From an uncultured Oscillospiraceae bacterium (lineage in GTDB: Bacteria; Bacillota; Clostridia; Oscillospirales; Ruminococcaceae), in contig CAKSEO010000019.1 of the NCBI GenBank assembly GCA_934446565.1, forward strand, positions 1-47,592: DNA of 47,592 nucleotides. Reading direction: 5' to 3'. Positions 13,231-23,231 of this stretch are shown piece by piece. The first letter of the stretch is position 1. Each line of letters starts with the position of its first letter. The position numbers and the translations under genes were made by a program. The notes below the pieces were generated by a model that was not told the DNA's origin, searched no databases, and saw only the letters and a list, made by a program, of their open reading frames with translations.

Positions 13231-15219
13231 ATGGCTGAAAATGAAAAGACTCAGAATATGAGTTACGGCGCTGACGACATTCAGATCTTAAAGGGTCTTG
13301 AGGCTGTGCGCAAGCGTCCGGGTATGTACGTTGGTTCGTCCGGTGAGGGCGGTCTGCATCACCTGGTTTACGAGATCGTCGATAACTCTATCGACGAGGC
13401 TCTGGCGGGTTACTGCACTGAGATCAACGTGTCTATACTCCCCGGCAACGTTATCCGCGTTGTGGATAACGGACGTGGTATCCCTACTGCGATAAACCAT
13501 GCAGAGGGTATATCCGCAGCTACGGTCGTATTCACGGTGCTGCATGCCGGCGGTAAATTCGGCGGCGGCGGATATAAGGTTGCAGGCGGTCTGCACGGCG
13601 TTGGTGCGTCTGTTGTCAATGCGCTGTCCGAGTGGCTCGAGGTCGAGATACACGACGGCAAGAATATTCATTTTCAGCGCTTTGAGCGCGGCGAGTACAG
13701 CGAGCCTATAAAGGTCATTGGCACTACCGACCACACTGGTACAATGGTTACATTCAAGCCTGACGGCGAGATATTCCATACAACGGAGTTCAACTACGTC
13801 ACATTGCAGGACAGACTGCGTGAGAAGGCGTTCCTCAACGGCGGTCTGAAAATAACACTTTCGGATACCCGCGACCCGGAAAACCCAGTCTATGAGGAAA
13901 TGATGTACGAGGGCGGTATCCGCAGCTATGTTGAGTGGCTCAACAAGAAGCGCGGTGCGGATGTGCTCCATCCTGACGTTGTATATCTTGCGGGCAATAT
14001 GAACGGTATAGATGTTGAGATCGCATTCCAGTACACTACCGACTTCAACAGCGAAGTTTTCCGCTCCTTTGCGAACGATATCCACACCGGCGAGGGCGGT
14101 ACTCATGAGATAGGCTTCAAGAAAGCACTCAGCAAGGTCGTGAACGACTATGCAAAGGCTTACAAGGAAGCGCAGGAGAAGAACAAACCGAAGAAGAAGT
14201 CTGCAAAGAAAGGCGAGGAAGAAAAGCCGTTCACAGGCTACAGCGGCGAGGCTATACGCGAGGCGATAAACGCGATCATTTCCGTCAAGCTGCCGGAATG
14301 CGAGTTTGAGGGTCAGACCAAGAGCAAGCTCGGTAATCCCGAGGTTCAGCCGGTGGTTTATAAAATCGCCGTAGAGCAGCTTACCTATTACTTTGAAGAA
14401 CATCCCGACACCGCCATGATCATCATGAACAAGGCGATGAATTCCCAGGCTGCGCGCGACGCTGCCAAGAAGGCTATGGAGGCCAAGCGCAAGTCCGTAA
14501 TGGACAGCAACGGGCTTCCTAACAAGCTTGCTGACTGCTCTGAAACGGATCCCACAATTACTGAGATCTACATCGTAGAGGGAGATTCTGCGGGCGGTTC
14601 AGCTAAGAGCGGACGCGACAGGCGCTTCCAGGCTATTCTGTCCCTGTGGGGCAAGATGCTCAACGTTGAAAAGGCGCGTGCCGACAAGGTTTATAACAAT
14701 GATAAGCTTTCGCCGGTCGTTAAGGCGCTTGGCACCGGAATAGCAGAAGAATTCGACATAACTAAGCTTAGATACGGCAGAGTTATCATCATGGCAGATG
14801 CCGATGTCGACGGTGCGCATATCGCAACGCTTATGCTGACGTTTTTCTTCCGCTTTATGCGGCCGCTTATTGAGCAGGGGCATGTTTATATTGCCCAGCC
14901 GCCTCTTTTCAAGGTGTCAAGGGGTAAGAACGTAAAATACGCGTTCTCTGATGATGAGCGTGACCTCTATATCAAGGAGCTTTCCGGCGACGCCGGCGCT
15001 AAGGTCGATGTTCAGCGATACAAAGGTCTTGGTGAGATGGACCCCGAGCAGCTCTGGGAAACTACCATGAATCCGGAGACCCGTACAATGCTCCGCGTTA
15101 CAGTTGAGGACGCTGCTAAGGCTGACGAGATAATGACTGTGCTTATGGGCGACAAGGTTGAGCCCAGACGTGAATTTATCGAGCAGAATGCAACTCTGGT
15201 CCAGAATCTTGATTTCTGA
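13231..15219 (+). CDS. gyrB: DNA gyrase subunit B
   Basis: A 662-residue ATPase subunit of gyrase, which introduces negative supercoils together with GyrA. Seen are the GHKL ATP site (EIVDNSIDEA, VVDNGRGIP, GGLHGVGASVVNALS), the transducer domain, the TOPRIM motif VEGDSAGGSAKSGRD and a DADVDGAHI metal site, then the tail RRXFIE-like RREFIEQNA. The conserved PLRGK loop of many GyrBs reads SLWGK here (within LSLWGKMLNVEKAR). A basic Lys/Glu segment (KKKSAKKGEEEK, ~residues 323-334) is a small insertion. The start has TGGAGG. It heads gyrB, a YcxB-like gene and gyrA. Confidence 0.98.
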   Translation: MAENEKTQNMSYGADDIQILKGLEAVRKRPGMYVGSSGEGGLHHLVYEIVDNSIDEALAGYCTEINVSILPGNVIRVVDNGRGIPTAINHAEGISAATVVFTVLHAGGKFGGGGYKVAGGLHGVGASVVNALSEWLEVEIHDGKNIHFQRFERGEYSEPIKVIGTTDHTGTMVTFKPDGEIFHTTEFNYVTLQDRLREKAFLNGGLKITLSDTRDPENPVYEEMMYEGGIRSYVEWLNKKRGADVLHPDVVYLAGNMNGIDVEIAFQYTTDFNSEVFRSFANDIHTGEGGTHEIGFKKALSKVVNDYAKAYKEAQEKNKPKKKSAKKGEEEKPFTGYSGEAIREAINAIISVKLPECEFEGQTKSKLGNPEVQPVVYKIAVEQLTYYFEEHPDTAMIIMNKAMNSQAARDAAKKAMEAKRKSVMDSNGLPNKLADCSETDPTITEIYIVEGDSAGGSAKSGRDRRFQAILSLWGKMLNVEKARADKVYNNDKLSPVVKALGTGIAEEFDITKLRYGRVIIMADADVDGAHIATLMLTFFFRFMRPLIEQGHVYIAQPPLFKVSRGKNVKYAFSDDERDLYIKELSGDAGAKVDVQRYKGLGEMDPEQLWETTMNPETRTMLRVTVEDAAKADEIMTVLMGDKVEPRREFIEQNATLVQNLDF

Positions 15220-15264
15220 TGTGTATTTTGTCCGAATTATACTTTCTGTATAATCGCGAAGGGA

Positions 15265-15930
15265 GTGATCTGTATTTCTAACGGACTTATTCCGGATCTC
15301 GGCAGTATGGCTGATGAGACTGCTGACAACAGCGCTGTTGAAAAAAACAACGAGCCAGTCGTTAAATTTAATTACGACAACACGCTTGAGGAGATCGACG
15401 GTGCGATGAAGTCGTTCCAGGCGCATTTCAAGAGCAAACGCAATATCTTTTCGATCGTGGCTTACTCGCTGATAACTGCGGCGGTTATCGTATCTATCGT
15501 CATCAATCCCACTTCGGTGTTTGCGTATGCCGCACTACTTTTCTGCGCGATAGGACTGATATACAGCGTCACTGACAGAACCAGGGCGAGAAAAAGGACG
15601 ATCGACGCGCTGCGCGACATGAATCCCGAGGATTACGTTGCTATATTTTATGATGACAGAATCGAAATAGATACCGTCATAAAGCCTAAGACGAATGAGG
15701 TGCGTGTCAAAATAGACGAGCAGGCGGATGATGAGGCTATATCACCGCTGAAAACTACGTTTGTTTTAGGTCAGGATCTGCTCGAGTTTATAGAAAATGA
15801 CGAGTCGCTGCTTCTGGTTTTCAACAGACAGCAGATATACTGTTTCCCGAAAAGATGTCTTTCCGTGGAACAGGAGGACAAGGTCAGAAATTTTCTGACT
15901 GATAAGATCTCATGGAAGTCAGAAAATTAA
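15265..15930 (+). CDS. YcxB-like two-helix membrane protein between gyrB and gyrA
   Basis: Up to 221 residues. After a polar N-terminal ~65 residues come two adjacent hydrophobic segments (from IFSIVAYSLITAAVIVSIVI to ALLFCAIGLIYSV), then a soluble domain with YVAIFYDDRIEID and an FVLGQDLLEFIEN stretch resembling the YcxB-like C-terminal domain. Function is unknown. The start is uncertain: the GTG at 15265 lies directly on the purine-rich GAAGGGAGTGATC, which would otherwise point to a start a few bases later (an ATT at 15274), and the ATG at 15307 has no good site. It sits 45 bases after gyrB and 12 bases before gyrA, so it is part of the gyrase operon. Confidence 0.78.
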   Translation: MICISNGLIPDLGSMADETADNSAVEKNNEPVVKFNYDNTLEEIDGAMKSFQAHFKSKRNIFSIVAYSLITAAVIVSIVINPTSVFAYAALLFCAIGLIYSVTDRTRARKRTIDALRDMNPEDYVAIFYDDRIEIDTVIKPKTNEVRVKIDEQADDEAISPLKTTFVLGQDLLEFIENDESLLLVFNRQQIYCFPKRCLSVEQEDKVRNFLTDKISWKSEN

Positions 15931-15942
15931 GTTGGAGGTAAA

Positions 15943-18579
15943 ATGGATATTGATTTCAGCTCGGAAAAGCTCTTAAATGTAGACCTTGAGGAGACGATGA
16001 AAACATCGTTTATCCAGTACTCGATGTCAGTTATCACGGCAAGAGCGCTGCCTGATGTCAGGGATGGTCTCAAGCCTGTTCACCGCCGTATAATCTACAC
16101 GATGAACGACGCCGGAAATACCGCTGATAAGCCTTTCAGAAAGTGCGCCTATACCGTCGGAGAGGTTCTCGGTAAGTATCACCCTCACGGCGACGCTTCC
16201 GTTTATGACGCACTGGTGCGCCTTGCGCAGGATTTCTCACTGAGATACCCGCTTATCGACGGTCACGGAAACTTCGGTTCTGTTGACGGCGACCCTGCGG
16301 CGGCTTACCGTTATACTGAGGCAAGGCTTGCGAAGATATCCAACGAGATGGTCCAGGATATCGGCAAAAAGGTCGTTGACTTCACAACAAACTACGATGA
16401 TAAGCTCCAGGAGCCGGTCGTGCTTCCGTCAAGATTTCCGAATCTGCTTGTAAACGGCAGTAACGGTATCGCGGTAGGTATGGCTACCAATATCCCGCCG
16501 CATAATCTCGGCGAAGTGATCGACGCGCTCATGCTGATGATAGACAACCCCGACGTGACTATTGAGGAGCTTATGACCCAGATCCAGGGTCCGGACTTCC
16601 CGACCGGCGGTATCATCATGGGTTACAGCGGTATTCGCTCCGCTTACTATACCGGACGCGGCAAGATAATCCTCCGCGGACGTGCAAACATAGTCGAGGA
16701 GAACAATCAGACACGCATCATTATCGATGAGATACCTTATATGGTAAACAAGGCGCGTCTGCTTGACAGTATACGCGACCTGGTGCGTGATAAGCGTATT
16801 GAGGGTATAAGCGTTGTCCGCGATGAGTCTGACCGTAACGGTATGCGCGTCGTTATCGAGCTCAAGCGCGACGCCAATGCAAATGTTGTTCTTAACAAGC
16901 TGTATTCGTTCACGCAGTTACAGGACACCGTCGGCGTAATTATGCTGGCGCTGGTGAATGGCCGTCCGAAGATACTCACGCTCAAGGAGTGTCTGGAGCA
17001 GTACCTTGATTTCCAGGTAGATGTTATTACCCGCCGCACCAAGTATGACCTTGATAAGGCTCTTGAGCGGGAACACATTCTTGAGGGCTTCATCATTGCG
17101 ATAGACTTCATTGACGAGGTCATTGCGATACTGCGTTCCAGCAAGACTATTCAGGAAGGTAAGGAGCGTCTTATCGAGCGTTTCAAGAATATAGATGTTT
17201 CCTCGACCGGATTCTTTGACAAGGGCACATATTCCCTCTCCGAGGCGCAGGCTGACGCTATCGTACAGATGAAATTAGGTGCGCTCACTGGTATGGAGAA
17301 ATCCAAGGTCATTGATGAACTCCAGGAGAAACGCGCTCTCATCAAGGAAATGCAGGAGATACTTGCAGACCACAACAAGCTGCTGCATGTTATCGGCGAT
17401 GAGCTTTCCGTTATCAAGAAAAAGTACAACGACGCACGCCGTACAAAAATCGAACCGGTCAGCGGCGAAGTCGATATTGAGGACCTCATCCCCGAAGAAG
17501 ATTGCGTTGTTACTTACACGAATATCGGCTATATCAAACGCCAGCCCGTTGAGCTTTACAATATCCAGAAGCGTGGTGGCAAGGGCGTTTCCGGCATGAA
17601 GCAGCGTGATGAAGACTTTGTTGAGAATATGTTCATCTCGTCCAGCCATGAGAATATTCTGTTCATCACGAATCAGGGCAACATGTACCGCCTGAAGTGC
17701 TATGAGATACCCGAGGGCAGCAAACAGTCCCGTGGCATGAACATCGTAAATCTGCTCCAGCTCAACGAGGGCGAGAGAGTAGCCGCGATGATGACTACGC
17801 ACGATTTCGCTGACAACAAATATTTCATCTGCGTTACCAAGAATGGTATAGTAAAGCGCACTAAGCTGTCTGAGTACAGAAATGTACGCAAGAAAGGACT
17901 GCGTGCGGTAACGCTTGCCGAGGGCGATGAGATTGCTGCTGCGTTCCTTACCGAGGGCGATTGCAGAATACTTACAGCCACCAGGAACGGCGCGGCTATC
18001 TGCTTTGATGAGAACGACTGCCGCCCGATGAGCAGACAGGCTCGCGGTGTTAAGGCTATAAAGCTCCGCGATGAGGATTTCGTTGTCGGCGCAACTAAGG
18101 TGTTTGAACCCTCCGCGACTATCCTTACCGTTACAGACAAGGGCATGGGACGTCGCTGTGCTGTTGACAGCTACCGTCTGCAAAGACGTGGCGGCATGGG
18201 TCTGAAAAACTACAAGGTCGGCGATGAAAAGGGCTACGTTTGCGGAATACGCACACTTGGTCCTGACGATGATGTTATCCTTATCAGCACAGACGGTATA
18301 ATTATCAGATTCCGTGCGAATGATATGCGCGTAATGGGCAGATCGGCTACCGGCGTTCGCGTAATGAAACTCGGCGAGGAAAGCCGTGTCGCGTCCTTTA
18401 CGAGAACACAGCATGACGATTCTGAAAATACTGAGGAGATCGAAAATGTTTCCGATGAGGAAATACAGGCTTCTCTAAACGAGGACGCGTCTGAGGTGAT
18501 CGAGCCTGATACCGCTCCGGATGATGAGAACGCTGAGGACAATGCAGAGGCTAAGTCCGATGATAATTCTGACGACTGA
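15943..18579 (+). CDS. gyrA: DNA gyrase subunit A
   Basis: An 878-residue gyrase cleavage subunit. The winged-helix active site reads RYTEARL with the catalytic tyrosine near residue 124; the quinolone region ([30 protein letters not shown]) is intact. The C-terminal beta-pinwheel starts about residue 500 and includes the GyrA-box at 542-548 as QKRGGKG, one change from the usual QRRGGKG. The last ~55 residues are a strongly acidic tail of Asp/Glu/Asn/Ser, which in other gyrases modulates wrapping. The start has TTGGAGG. The gene ends at a hairpin and then a parS-like site. Confidence 0.98.
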   Translation: MDIDFSSEKLLNVDLEETMKTSFIQYSMSVITARALPDVRDGLKPVHRRIIYTMNDAGNTADKPFRKCAYTVGEVLGKYHPHGDASVYDALVRLAQDFSLRYPLIDGHGNFGSVDGDPAAAYRYTEARLAKISNEMVQDIGKKVVDFTTNYDDKLQEPVVLPSRFPNLLVNGSNGIAVGMATNIPPHNLGEVIDALMLMIDNPDVTIEELMTQIQGPDFPTGGIIMGYSGIRSAYYTGRGKIILRGRANIVEENNQTRIIIDEIPYMVNKARLLDSIRDLVRDKRIEGISVVRDESDRNGMRVVIELKRDANANVVLNKLYSFTQLQDTVGVIMLALVNGRPKILTLKECLEQYLDFQVDVITRRTKYDLDKALEREHILEGFIIAIDFIDEVIAILRSSKTIQEGKERLIERFKNIDVSSTGFFDKGTYSLSEAQADAIVQMKLGALTGMEKSKVIDELQEKRALIKEMQEILADHNKLLHVIGDELSVIKKKYNDARRTKIEPVSGEVDIEDLIPEEDCVVTYTNIGYIKRQPVELYNIQKRGGKGVSGMKQRDEDFVENMFISSSHENILFITNQGNMYRLKCYEIPEGSKQSRGMNIVNLLQLNEGERVAAMMTTHDFADNKYFICVTKNGIVKRTKLSEYRNVRKKGLRAVTLAEGDEIAAAFLTEGDCRILTATRNGAAICFDENDCRPMSRQARGVKAIKLRDEDFVVGATKVFEPSATILTVTDKGMGRRCAVDSYRLQRRGGMGLKNYKVGDEKGYVCGIRTLGPDDDVILISTDGIIIRFRANDMRVMGRSATGVRVMKLGEESRVASFTRTQHDDSENTEEIENVSDEEIQASLNEDASEVIEPDTAPDDENAEDNAEAKSDDNSDD

Positions 18580-18598
18580 TTTTTAGCAATTGAACAGG

Positions 18599-18628
18599 TT
18601 CGCCCGGATTTTGGTTCGGGCGAATTTT
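18599..18628 (+). terminator. gyrA terminator
   Basis: TTCGCCCG (18599-18606) pairs with CGGGCGAA (18617-18624), followed by TTTTG. The T-run is short, so some read-through into mnmG is likely. Confidence 0.7.
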
Positions 18629-18641
18629 GTGAATACAGTAT

Positions 18642-18657
18642 TGTTCCACGTGGAACA
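18642..18657. promoter_or_regulatory. parS: parS-like site (perfect palindrome)
   Basis: TGTTCCACGTGGAACA is a perfect 16-bp palindrome and differs from the B. subtilis parS consensus TGTTTCACGTGAAACA only at two symmetric positions. It is the expected loading site for the ParB protein encoded 4.5 kb downstream. Confidence 0.9.
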
Positions 18658-18694
18658 TTATGTCGAAATCTGATTTTCGAAAGGAAGATGTTTA

Positions 18695-20596
18695 TTGGAA
18701 ACCGGATATACGCTTGAGGATTATGATGTTGCTGTCATAGGCGCAGGACACGCGGGCTGCGAGGCTGCGCTTGCTGCTGCACGTCTTGGACTGAAAACAG
18801 CTATTTTTACACTGTCACTGGATTGTATAGCTAACATGCCGTGTAATCCCTGCATTGGCGGTTCTGCAAAGGGACAGATAGTTTGCGAAATAGATTCCCT
18901 TGGCGGCGAGATGGGCAAGGCGGCTGACGCTACCTTTATTCAGTCCAGAATACTGAACCGCGGAAAAGGACCGGCAGTCCACAGCCTCAGAGTACAGAGC
19001 GACCGTGTGAAATACCACACATATATGAAAAAAACGCTTGAAAATACACCCAATCTGTTTATCAAGCAGGCAGAGGTAACATCCGTTGACGTTGAAAACG
19101 GCAGAGTCACTGCTGTACGCACAAAGCTGGGGGCGATACATCCCGTTAAAGCTGTAATAATCACGACCGGAACTTATCTGAACGGAAAAATACATATAGG
19201 CGAGCTCAGCTACAGTTCGGGTCCGGATAATCTGCTTCCATCCAGTGGGCTTACAGACTGCCTGAAATCGCTTGGGGTTTCTATGAGAAGATTCAAAACT
19301 GGTACGCCTGCGCGCGTCCACAAGCGCTCAATTGATTTTTCTGTGATGGAAAAGCAGAGCGGTGATGATCAGATAATGCCGTTTGCTTTTGACAATGAAG
19401 AAGAACTTCATAACATCGTTGACTGCTATGTTACCTACACAAACGCAGAAACCCATAAGGTGATACTGGATAATCTTGATCGTTCTCCGCTCTATTCCGG
19501 ACGAATCGAGGGAATCGGTCCACGGTATTGCCCGAGTATTGAGGATAAGATAGTAAGATTCAAGGATAAGGAACGTCATCAGCTTTTTGTTGAACCCATG
19601 GGACTGGATACCGATGAGTATTATTTGCAGGGTATGTCATCGTCGCTTCCTGAAGATGTTCAGGTAAAATTTCTGCGCACAATAAAGGGGCTGGAGCATG
19701 TTGAGATAATGCGTCCAGCTTATGCAATCGAGTATGACTGCTGCGACCCACTGGAGCTGCTTCCTACACTTGAATTCAAGAAGATTTCCGGATTGTATGG
19801 GGCGGGTCAGTTTAATTGTACAAGCGGATACGAAGAAGCGGCAGCACAGGGCATAGTCGCCGGTATAAACGCTGCGCTAAAAATCCAGAACAGAGAACCT
19901 ATGATACTTGACCGTGCTTCCAGCTATATTGGTACACTCGTGGATGATCTTGTTACAAAAGGCTGCTCTGAACCGTATCGTATGATGACATCCCGGAGCG
20001 AATACCGTCTGATATTACGTCAGGATAATGCGGCGGATCGACTTGTTCCTGTCGGTCATGATGTTGGATTGGTTTCAGACGAGCGATATGCAAAATTTCT
20101 TGACGAAAAGCGTATCTGTGAGGAAGAATTACAGCGTATCAAAAATGTGGTGATACATCCGACTGAGGAAGTCAATAGGATGTTGGTTGAAAAGGGAACA
20201 TCTCCTATAACTGCTGGAGTTCGCATGATCGAGCTAATAAAGCGACCACAACTTGGATACAATGACCTTGCTGAATTTGACCCAGGAAGACCTGCGCTCA
20301 AATACTCTCTTGTGAATAAGGTAGAGATCGAGATAAAATATGCTGGTTATATCAGAGTTCAGCAGGAACAAATTGATAAAATGCGCAAGCTTGAAAGCAA
20401 GATACTGCCGGAAGATACCGATTATAAAACAATCAAAGGGCTGCGGCTGGAGGCTCAGGAGAAGCTTAACAAGTTCAGACCGCTGAATGTCGGTCAGGCA
20501 GGTCGGATCTCCGGAGTTAATCCTGCTGACGTTTCGGTGCTTCTTGTTTGGCTGGCTTCAAGAGAACATGAAAACCGAGGTGATGATAATGAATAA
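18695..20596 (+). CDS. mnmG: tRNA uridine-5-carboxymethylaminomethyl modification enzyme MnmG
   Basis: A 633-residue FAD protein that, with MnmE, installs the 5-carboxymethylaminomethyl group at the wobble uridine (U34) of some tRNAs. Seen are the dinucleotide motif [19 protein letters not shown] at the N-terminus, the family block [11 protein letters not shown], the [11 protein letters not shown] segment and the C-terminal helical part with the [11 protein letters not shown] motif. The start is a TTG at 18695, with AAAGGAAG upstream. The stop overlaps rsmG by eight bases. mnmG-rsmG next to the partition genes is the usual order near oriC. Confidence 0.97.
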   Translation: METGYTLEDYDVAVIGAGHAGCEAALAAARLGLKTAIFTLSLDCIANMPCNPCIGGSAKGQIVCEIDSLGGEMGKAADATFIQSRILNRGKGPAVHSLRVQSDRVKYHTYMKKTLENTPNLFIKQAEVTSVDVENGRVTAVRTKLGAIHPVKAVIITTGTYLNGKIHIGELSYSSGPDNLLPSSGLTDCLKSLGVSMRRFKTGTPARVHKRSIDFSVMEKQSGDDQIMPFAFDNEEELHNIVDCYVTYTNAETHKVILDNLDRSPLYSGRIEGIGPRYCPSIEDKIVRFKDKERHQLFVEPMGLDTDEYYLQGMSSSLPEDVQVKFLRTIKGLEHVEIMRPAYAIEYDCCDPLELLPTLEFKKISGLYGAGQFNCTSGYEEAAAQGIVAGINAALKIQNREPMILDRASSYIGTLVDDLVTKGCSEPYRMMTSRSEYRLILRQDNAADRLVPVGHDVGLVSDERYAKFLDEKRICEEELQRIKNVVIHPTEEVNRMLVEKGTSPITAGVRMIELIKRPQLGYNDLAEFDPGRPALKYSLVNKVEIEIKYAGYIRVQQEQIDKMRKLESKILPEDTDYKTIKGLRLEAQEKLNKFRPLNVGQAGRISGVNPADVSVLLVWLASREHENRGDDNE

Positions 20597-21296
20597 TGCA
20601 GAGCGTATTTCTTATGTGATATCGGAGTTTTCCAGAGCAAATATCTCGATTGATGAACATCAGGCGGAAAAATACGTTAAGTTGTGTGATTTCATGGTGG
20701 AGTACAATGAAAATGTGAATCTTACGTCCATCACTGAGTTTTCTGAAGTGGTCGTAAAGCATTTTGTTGATAGCGTTCTTCCGTTCACTATGACTGATAT
20801 CCAGAATGGAAGCTCGTTCATTGACGTTGGAACTGGCGCTGGTTTTCCGGCAATCCCACTTTTGATTTATCGTCCTGACCTGAAAGGAACTCTGTGCGAT
20901 AGCCTGAATAAGCGCTGCGTTTATCTTGAAAAAGCTTGCGCCCTAATTGGTGTTAAGGCTGAAATAATTCATGCAAGAAGCGAAGAACTGGGCAGAAAAA
21001 AAAGAGAATGCTTTGATTTTTCAACAGCGCGCGCCGTTGCAGCTATGCCAGTGCTCTCTGAATATTGTATCCCTTTTGTGAAGGTTGGAGGGAGATTTAT
21101 TGCACTAAAGTCGGTCAATGAGGATATCAATGCTGCGTCTGACGCTATTTCCAAGCTAGGCGGAACTATCGACAGAATTATGGATTATACAATTCCCAAT
21201 GGGGACGCAAGACGGCTGGTCATAATCAAAAAAATATCGCAGACGCCGACAAAATACCCCAGAAATTCTGGAGTTATAGTAAAAAAAGCGTTATAA
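20589..21296 (+). CDS. rsmG: 16S rRNA (guanine-527-N7) methyltransferase RsmG
   Basis: A 235-residue SAM-dependent methyltransferase acting on 16S rRNA G527. The SAM loop is [15 protein letters not shown] (~residues 76-90), followed by the [14 protein letters not shown] helix and the [18 protein letters not shown] strand and helix typical of RsmG/GidB. The ATG at 20589 is chosen because GAGGTGAT lies just upstream, inside the end of mnmG; upstream in-frame codons belong to mnmG. The pair is translationally coupled. The gene ends at a strong terminator. Confidence 0.96.
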   Translation: MNNAERISYVISEFSRANISIDEHQAEKYVKLCDFMVEYNENVNLTSITEFSEVVVKHFVDSVLPFTMTDIQNGSSFIDVGTGAGFPAIPLLIYRPDLKGTLCDSLNKRCVYLEKACALIGVKAEIIHARSEELGRKKRECFDFSTARAVAAMPVLSEYCIPFVKVGGRFIALKSVNEDINAASDAISKLGGTIDRIMDYTIPNGDARRLVIIKKISQTPTKYPRNSGVIVKKAL

Positions 21297-21310
21297 AAAG
21301 CATATAGTTG

Positions 21311-21349
21311 TCGCATTTCCGCGATTTATCAGCGGAAATGCGATTTTTT
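21311..21349 (+). terminator. rsmG terminator
   Basis: TCGCATTTCCGC (21311-21322) pairs with GCGGAAATGCGA (21332-21343), followed by six T residues. Confidence 0.92.
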
Positions 21350-21373
21350 ATTGTGGATATTATTTCCTGCATG

Positions 21374-21382
21374 TGTTATAAT
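21374..21382 (+). promoter_or_regulatory. Extended -10 promoter of the noc-like gene
   Basis: TGTTATAAT fits the extended -10 form TGnTATAAT. No good -35 hexamer is placed at 17 bases. Confidence 0.6.
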
Positions 21383-21417
21383 CAAGCTAACAAGAAAATA
21401 TGTGGGAGGTACATATC

Positions 21418-22242
21418 ATGACAGGCTTATTTAAGAATAAGGAAAAGCAGGTGCAGCGCGTTGTATCAGTTGATACTTCACTGATAATTCCCAACAGATC
21501 ACAGCCTAGAATTACTTTTTCCGATGAGGAACTTAATTCACTTGCTGATTCTATTCGGGAAAATGGAATTTTACAACCTATCAACGTGCGGAAGTGTGGT
21601 GTGAATTATGAGATAATCAGCGGCGAGCGTCGTTTGCGGGCTGCAAAATTGTGTGGTCTTGACAGTGTGCCTTGTATAATTATTGAAGTCGATGATGAAA
21701 AATCCGCTGTTCTTGCCTTGATTGAGAATATTCAGCGTCGTGATCTTAGTTATTTTGAGGAAGCAGTCGCTATTGAAAAGCTGATCTCCTATTATGGACT
21801 TACCCAGGAGGAGGCGGCAGCTAAACTCGGAAAAGCTCAGTCTACCATTGCAAATAAGCTTCGGCTGCTTAAATTCACGGACGCGGAACGTAATCTCCTT
21901 ATTAAAGGTAATATTTCTGAAAGGCAAGCTCGTGCTCTGATTCGTCTTGATGATCAGAAACTAAGGGTCAGGGCACTGGGAGAGATAATTATGAATCACT
22001 TAAATATAGAGCAATCAGAACAACTAGTTGATTCCTTGCTGGCTGGGAAAACCGAGATTCAAAAGAAAGAACCCGTAAAACGGAAAAAAATCCTTTTTCC
22101 TGTGCCACGGCTTTACATAAATAGCATTAATAAAATCGTGAAAACAATGAAAGAAGCCAACATTGACTGCGAGACCGTCACAAATCGTGTTGGTGACTGC
22201 TTTGAATATACTATAAAAATTCACTCTGCGGCAGAAGTTTAA
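21418..22242 (+). CDS. noc: Nucleoid occlusion protein Noc (ParB paralogue)
   Basis: A 274-residue ParB-family protein. It has the N-terminal domain with the CTP-binding motif GERRLRA and the LIENIQRRDLS block, then the helix-turn-helix in GKAQSTIANKLRLLK. In B. subtilis Noc the same segment is GKGQSTIANKLRLLK, and the Gln and Lys here are the residues known to switch ParB-type (parS) to Noc-type (NBS) recognition; the ParB in this window has Arg and Ser. The short N-terminus MTGLFKNKEK could act like the Noc membrane helix. Noc stops division over the nucleoid. The order rsmG-noc-soj-parB equals that of B. subtilis. The ATG at 21418 has GGGAGGT. Confidence 0.85.
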   Translation: MTGLFKNKEKQVQRVVSVDTSLIIPNRSQPRITFSDEELNSLADSIRENGILQPINVRKCGVNYEIISGERRLRAAKLCGLDSVPCIIIEVDDEKSAVLALIENIQRRDLSYFEEAVAIEKLISYYGLTQEEAAAKLGKAQSTIANKLRLLKFTDAERNLLIKGNISERQARALIRLDDQKLRVRALGEIIMNHLNIEQSEQLVDSLLAGKTEIQKKEPVKRKKILFPVPRLYINSINKIVKTMKEANIDCETVTNRVGDCFEYTIKIHSAAEV

Positions 22243-22269
22243 TGCCTCTTTACTGCGTATTCGACATAA

Positions 22270-22360
22270 TGTTCTACGTGGAACATGGTTCGACAAATTT
22301 GCTTATTGTTCTACGTGGAACAATAAAATAAAAGGTCGAAAAAGTGTTCTACGTGGAACA
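22270..22360. promoter_or_regulatory. parS: Array of three identical asymmetric parS-like sites
   Basis: TGTTCTACGTGGAACA occurs at 22270-22285, 22307-22322 and 22345-22360. Each differs at one position from the perfect palindrome at 18642-18657 (T instead of C in the left arm). The spacing is 37 and 38 bases. They lie directly upstream of the soj promoter, so ParB or Noc binding there could both load the partition complex and regulate soj-parB. Confidence 0.85.
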
Positions 22361-22397
22361 TTTTTTATAAAAAGGGGTTTATTTTTCTTGAAGAGTA

Positions 22398-22406
22398 TGA
22401 TATAAT
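22398..22406 (+). promoter_or_regulatory. soj promoter, extended -10
   Basis: TGATATAAT is a consensus extended -10; the -35 region is a weak TTTATT 17 bases upstream. It begins 38 bases after the third parS-like site. Confidence 0.7.
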
Positions 22407-22439
22407 AGATAAGAAGTAATATACGAAGGGGGAAACCTA

Positions 22440-23231
22440 ATGAGCGTTGTTATCGGCGTTATAAATCAGAAAGGCGGCGTAGGAAAGACCACAACATCAA
22501 TAAATGTGGCCGCTGGACTGGGCGCGCTCGGAAAAAAGGTGCTGCTGATCGATTTCGACCCGCAGGGTAACTCAACGACAGGCTTCGGAATAAAGAAAAA
22601 AACTCTGGATATATCTACATATGATATAGTCATGGGTAATGCAAGACCGCAGGAAGCTATAATCAAGACGAGATATAAAAATGTCGATATTATTCCTGCT
22701 ACAAATCAGCTCTGTGAAGCAGAACTTCAGCTTGCAGACGTAGAACAGCGCAATCATCAGCTGCGAAAAATAGTCCTACAGGTTCGCGATAACTACGATA
22801 TCGTCATAGTTGATTGCCTGCCGTCACTGGGAATTCTGGCAATCAATGCAATGATAGCATGCGACAGAATAATCGTTCCGATGGTTTGCGAGCCGTTTGC
22901 TCTTGAGGGTCTGGCTCAGCTTATGCAGACAGTGAAAAAGGTAAAGCGGTCTGCAAATAAGGAATTGCAGCTTATGGGCATCGTGTTTACTATGCTGGAT
23001 AAGCGTCTGCTTGCCAGCAATGAGATCATGAGAGATATCAAGAGAACGTTCCCGTCTGATGTGATTTTCAAGACAGAGATCCCGCGCAACGTCAGAATAA
23101 CCGAGGCACAGAGCCACGGTGAGCCAATCATTTTCTACGATAAAAACTCCAAGGGAGCAGACGCATATAAGCGCCTTGCAAAGGAAGTGCTGGAAAAGTG
23201 CCGCGAAATGGAGAAGAAGAATGAGCAATAA
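22440..23231 (+). CDS. soj: Chromosome partition ATPase ParA/Soj
   Basis: A 263-residue deviant Walker-A ATPase. The motif KGGVGKTTTSINVAAGL is at residues ~11-27, with DFDPQGNSTTGFG and the Walker B region IVIVDCLPSLG. Soj/ParA dimers bind DNA non-specifically and work with ParB in segregation and in control of DnaA. The start has AAGGGGG. Its end overlaps parB by 11 bases. The placement next to parS sites and near oriC is typical of Firmicutes. Confidence 0.97.
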   Translation: MSVVIGVINQKGGVGKTTTSINVAAGLGALGKKVLLIDFDPQGNSTTGFGIKKKTLDISTYDIVMGNARPQEAIIKTRYKNVDIIPATNQLCEAELQLADVEQRNHQLRKIVLQVRDNYDIVIVDCLPSLGILAINAMIACDRIIVPMVCEPFALEGLAQLMQTVKKVKRSANKELQLMGIVFTMLDKRLLASNEIMRDIKRTFPSDVIFKTEIPRNVRITEAQSHGEPIIFYDKNSKGADAYKRLAKEVLEKCREMEKKNEQ

